Below, one piece after another: positions 63,853-64,000 of a stretch of DNA of 64,000 nucleotides. Position 1 is the first letter of the stretch, and each line of letters opens with the position of its first letter. Origin of the DNA: Sipunculus nudus. Taxonomy: Eukaryota; Annelida; Sipuncula; Golfingiida; Sipunculidae. Where the stretch lies: positions 47,930,695 to 47,994,694 of the forward strand of contig CM049316.1 of the NCBI GenBank assembly GCA_026874595.1, read 5' to 3'. A program made the position numbers and the translations under genes. Under the pieces are notes generated by a model. The model had not been told where the DNA came from and made no database searches. It saw only the letters and a program-made list of their open reading frames with translations.

Positions 63853-64000
63853 GTACTGCTTGACCAGCAGGGTGCAAGCGCTACAGAAGAGTACAGTGAG
63901 AGTTTAAGAGCAACTATAGAATCCATCCTACAGGCTGGGGAGCAAAATCAGGCTGCTTTTTTAGCTAACAAACTGTCACCTTTATGTCAACATAGTTGTG
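63853..64000 (+). CDS. Possible exon of an unknown gene, cut by the window edge
   Basis: After a TAG at 63850-63852 that could serve as an acceptor, 49 codons stay open to the end of the window. The peptide starts VLLDQQGASATEEYSESLRA and continues with ESILQAGEQNQAAFLANKL. It is hydrophilic, helix-prone and not low complexity, and its codon use looks more protein-like than nearby frames. The pyrimidine tract before the acceptor is weak, and a second AG lies at 63821. I do not recognise the family. It could be chance or transposon sequence. Confidence 0.35.

Overview
The window looks like animal nuclear DNA, most likely from a lophotrochozoan and probably a bivalve mollusc. It is AT-rich, has GT-AG introns of 1 to 18 kb, and is crowded with minisatellites, TA runs, short non-autonomous transposons and tRNA-derived SINEs. 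Repeat families with a GTAGTCG/CGACTAC hairpin, 280-bp core repeats and the palindrome GGTGGCGCCACC resemble bivalve Helitron-like ('pearl'-type) elements. No bacterial-type operon or CRISPR array is present.

The one gene that can be assigned firmly is the 5' part of a PIEZO mechanosensitive channel gene on the minus strand. Six coding exons were placed by matching GT/AG splice sites, continuous codon phase and family sequence: exon 1 (49020-49092, with the start codon), exon 2 (31620-31718), exon 3 (13159-13290), exon 4 (11346-11388), exon 5 (9740-10210) and exon 6 (6218-6377). Together they give 978 nt, or 326 codons, with no frame break. The rest of the gene, about 2000 or more residues in this family, must lie beyond position 1. 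A CpG-richer stretch at 50450-50990 may hold the promoter or a 5' untranslated exon.

The most unusual feature is in intron 2. The 3' part of PIEZO exon 2, with its 5' splice site and about 26 nt of intron, has been tandemly amplified into about 83 units of 85 bp (24631-31677). Read on the gene strand, most units keep a GTAAG 5' splice site, a TGAC branch-like motif, a pyrimidine tract and a TAG acceptor. The array therefore reads as repeated 45-nt, frame-neutral, stop-free candidate micro-exons separated by 40-nt GT-AG gaps. It also contains a 1615-bp (19-unit) higher-order duplication. Whether any micro-exon is spliced in cannot be decided from DNA alone.

The remainder, by region: 0.7-5.6 kb holds three minisatellites (59, 37 and 54 bp). 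8.2-9.5 kb holds two copies of a dispersed element (family X). 11.6-12.0 kb holds a tandem pair of tRNA-derived SINEs. 15.3-17.1 and 22.4-23.8 kb are Helitron-like elements with 280-bp core repeats. 17.95-20.16 kb is a complete long-terminal-inverted-repeat element with a 6-bp target duplication. Intron 1 (31.7-49.0 kb) holds scattered repeats, including a small MITE. 51.35-53.60 kb is an element with inverted repeats of about 210 bp that carries a decayed PHD-finger-like gene. 59.8-61.9 kb holds further repeat copies. At the right edge a short open stretch on the plus strand may be an exon of an unrelated neighbouring gene.
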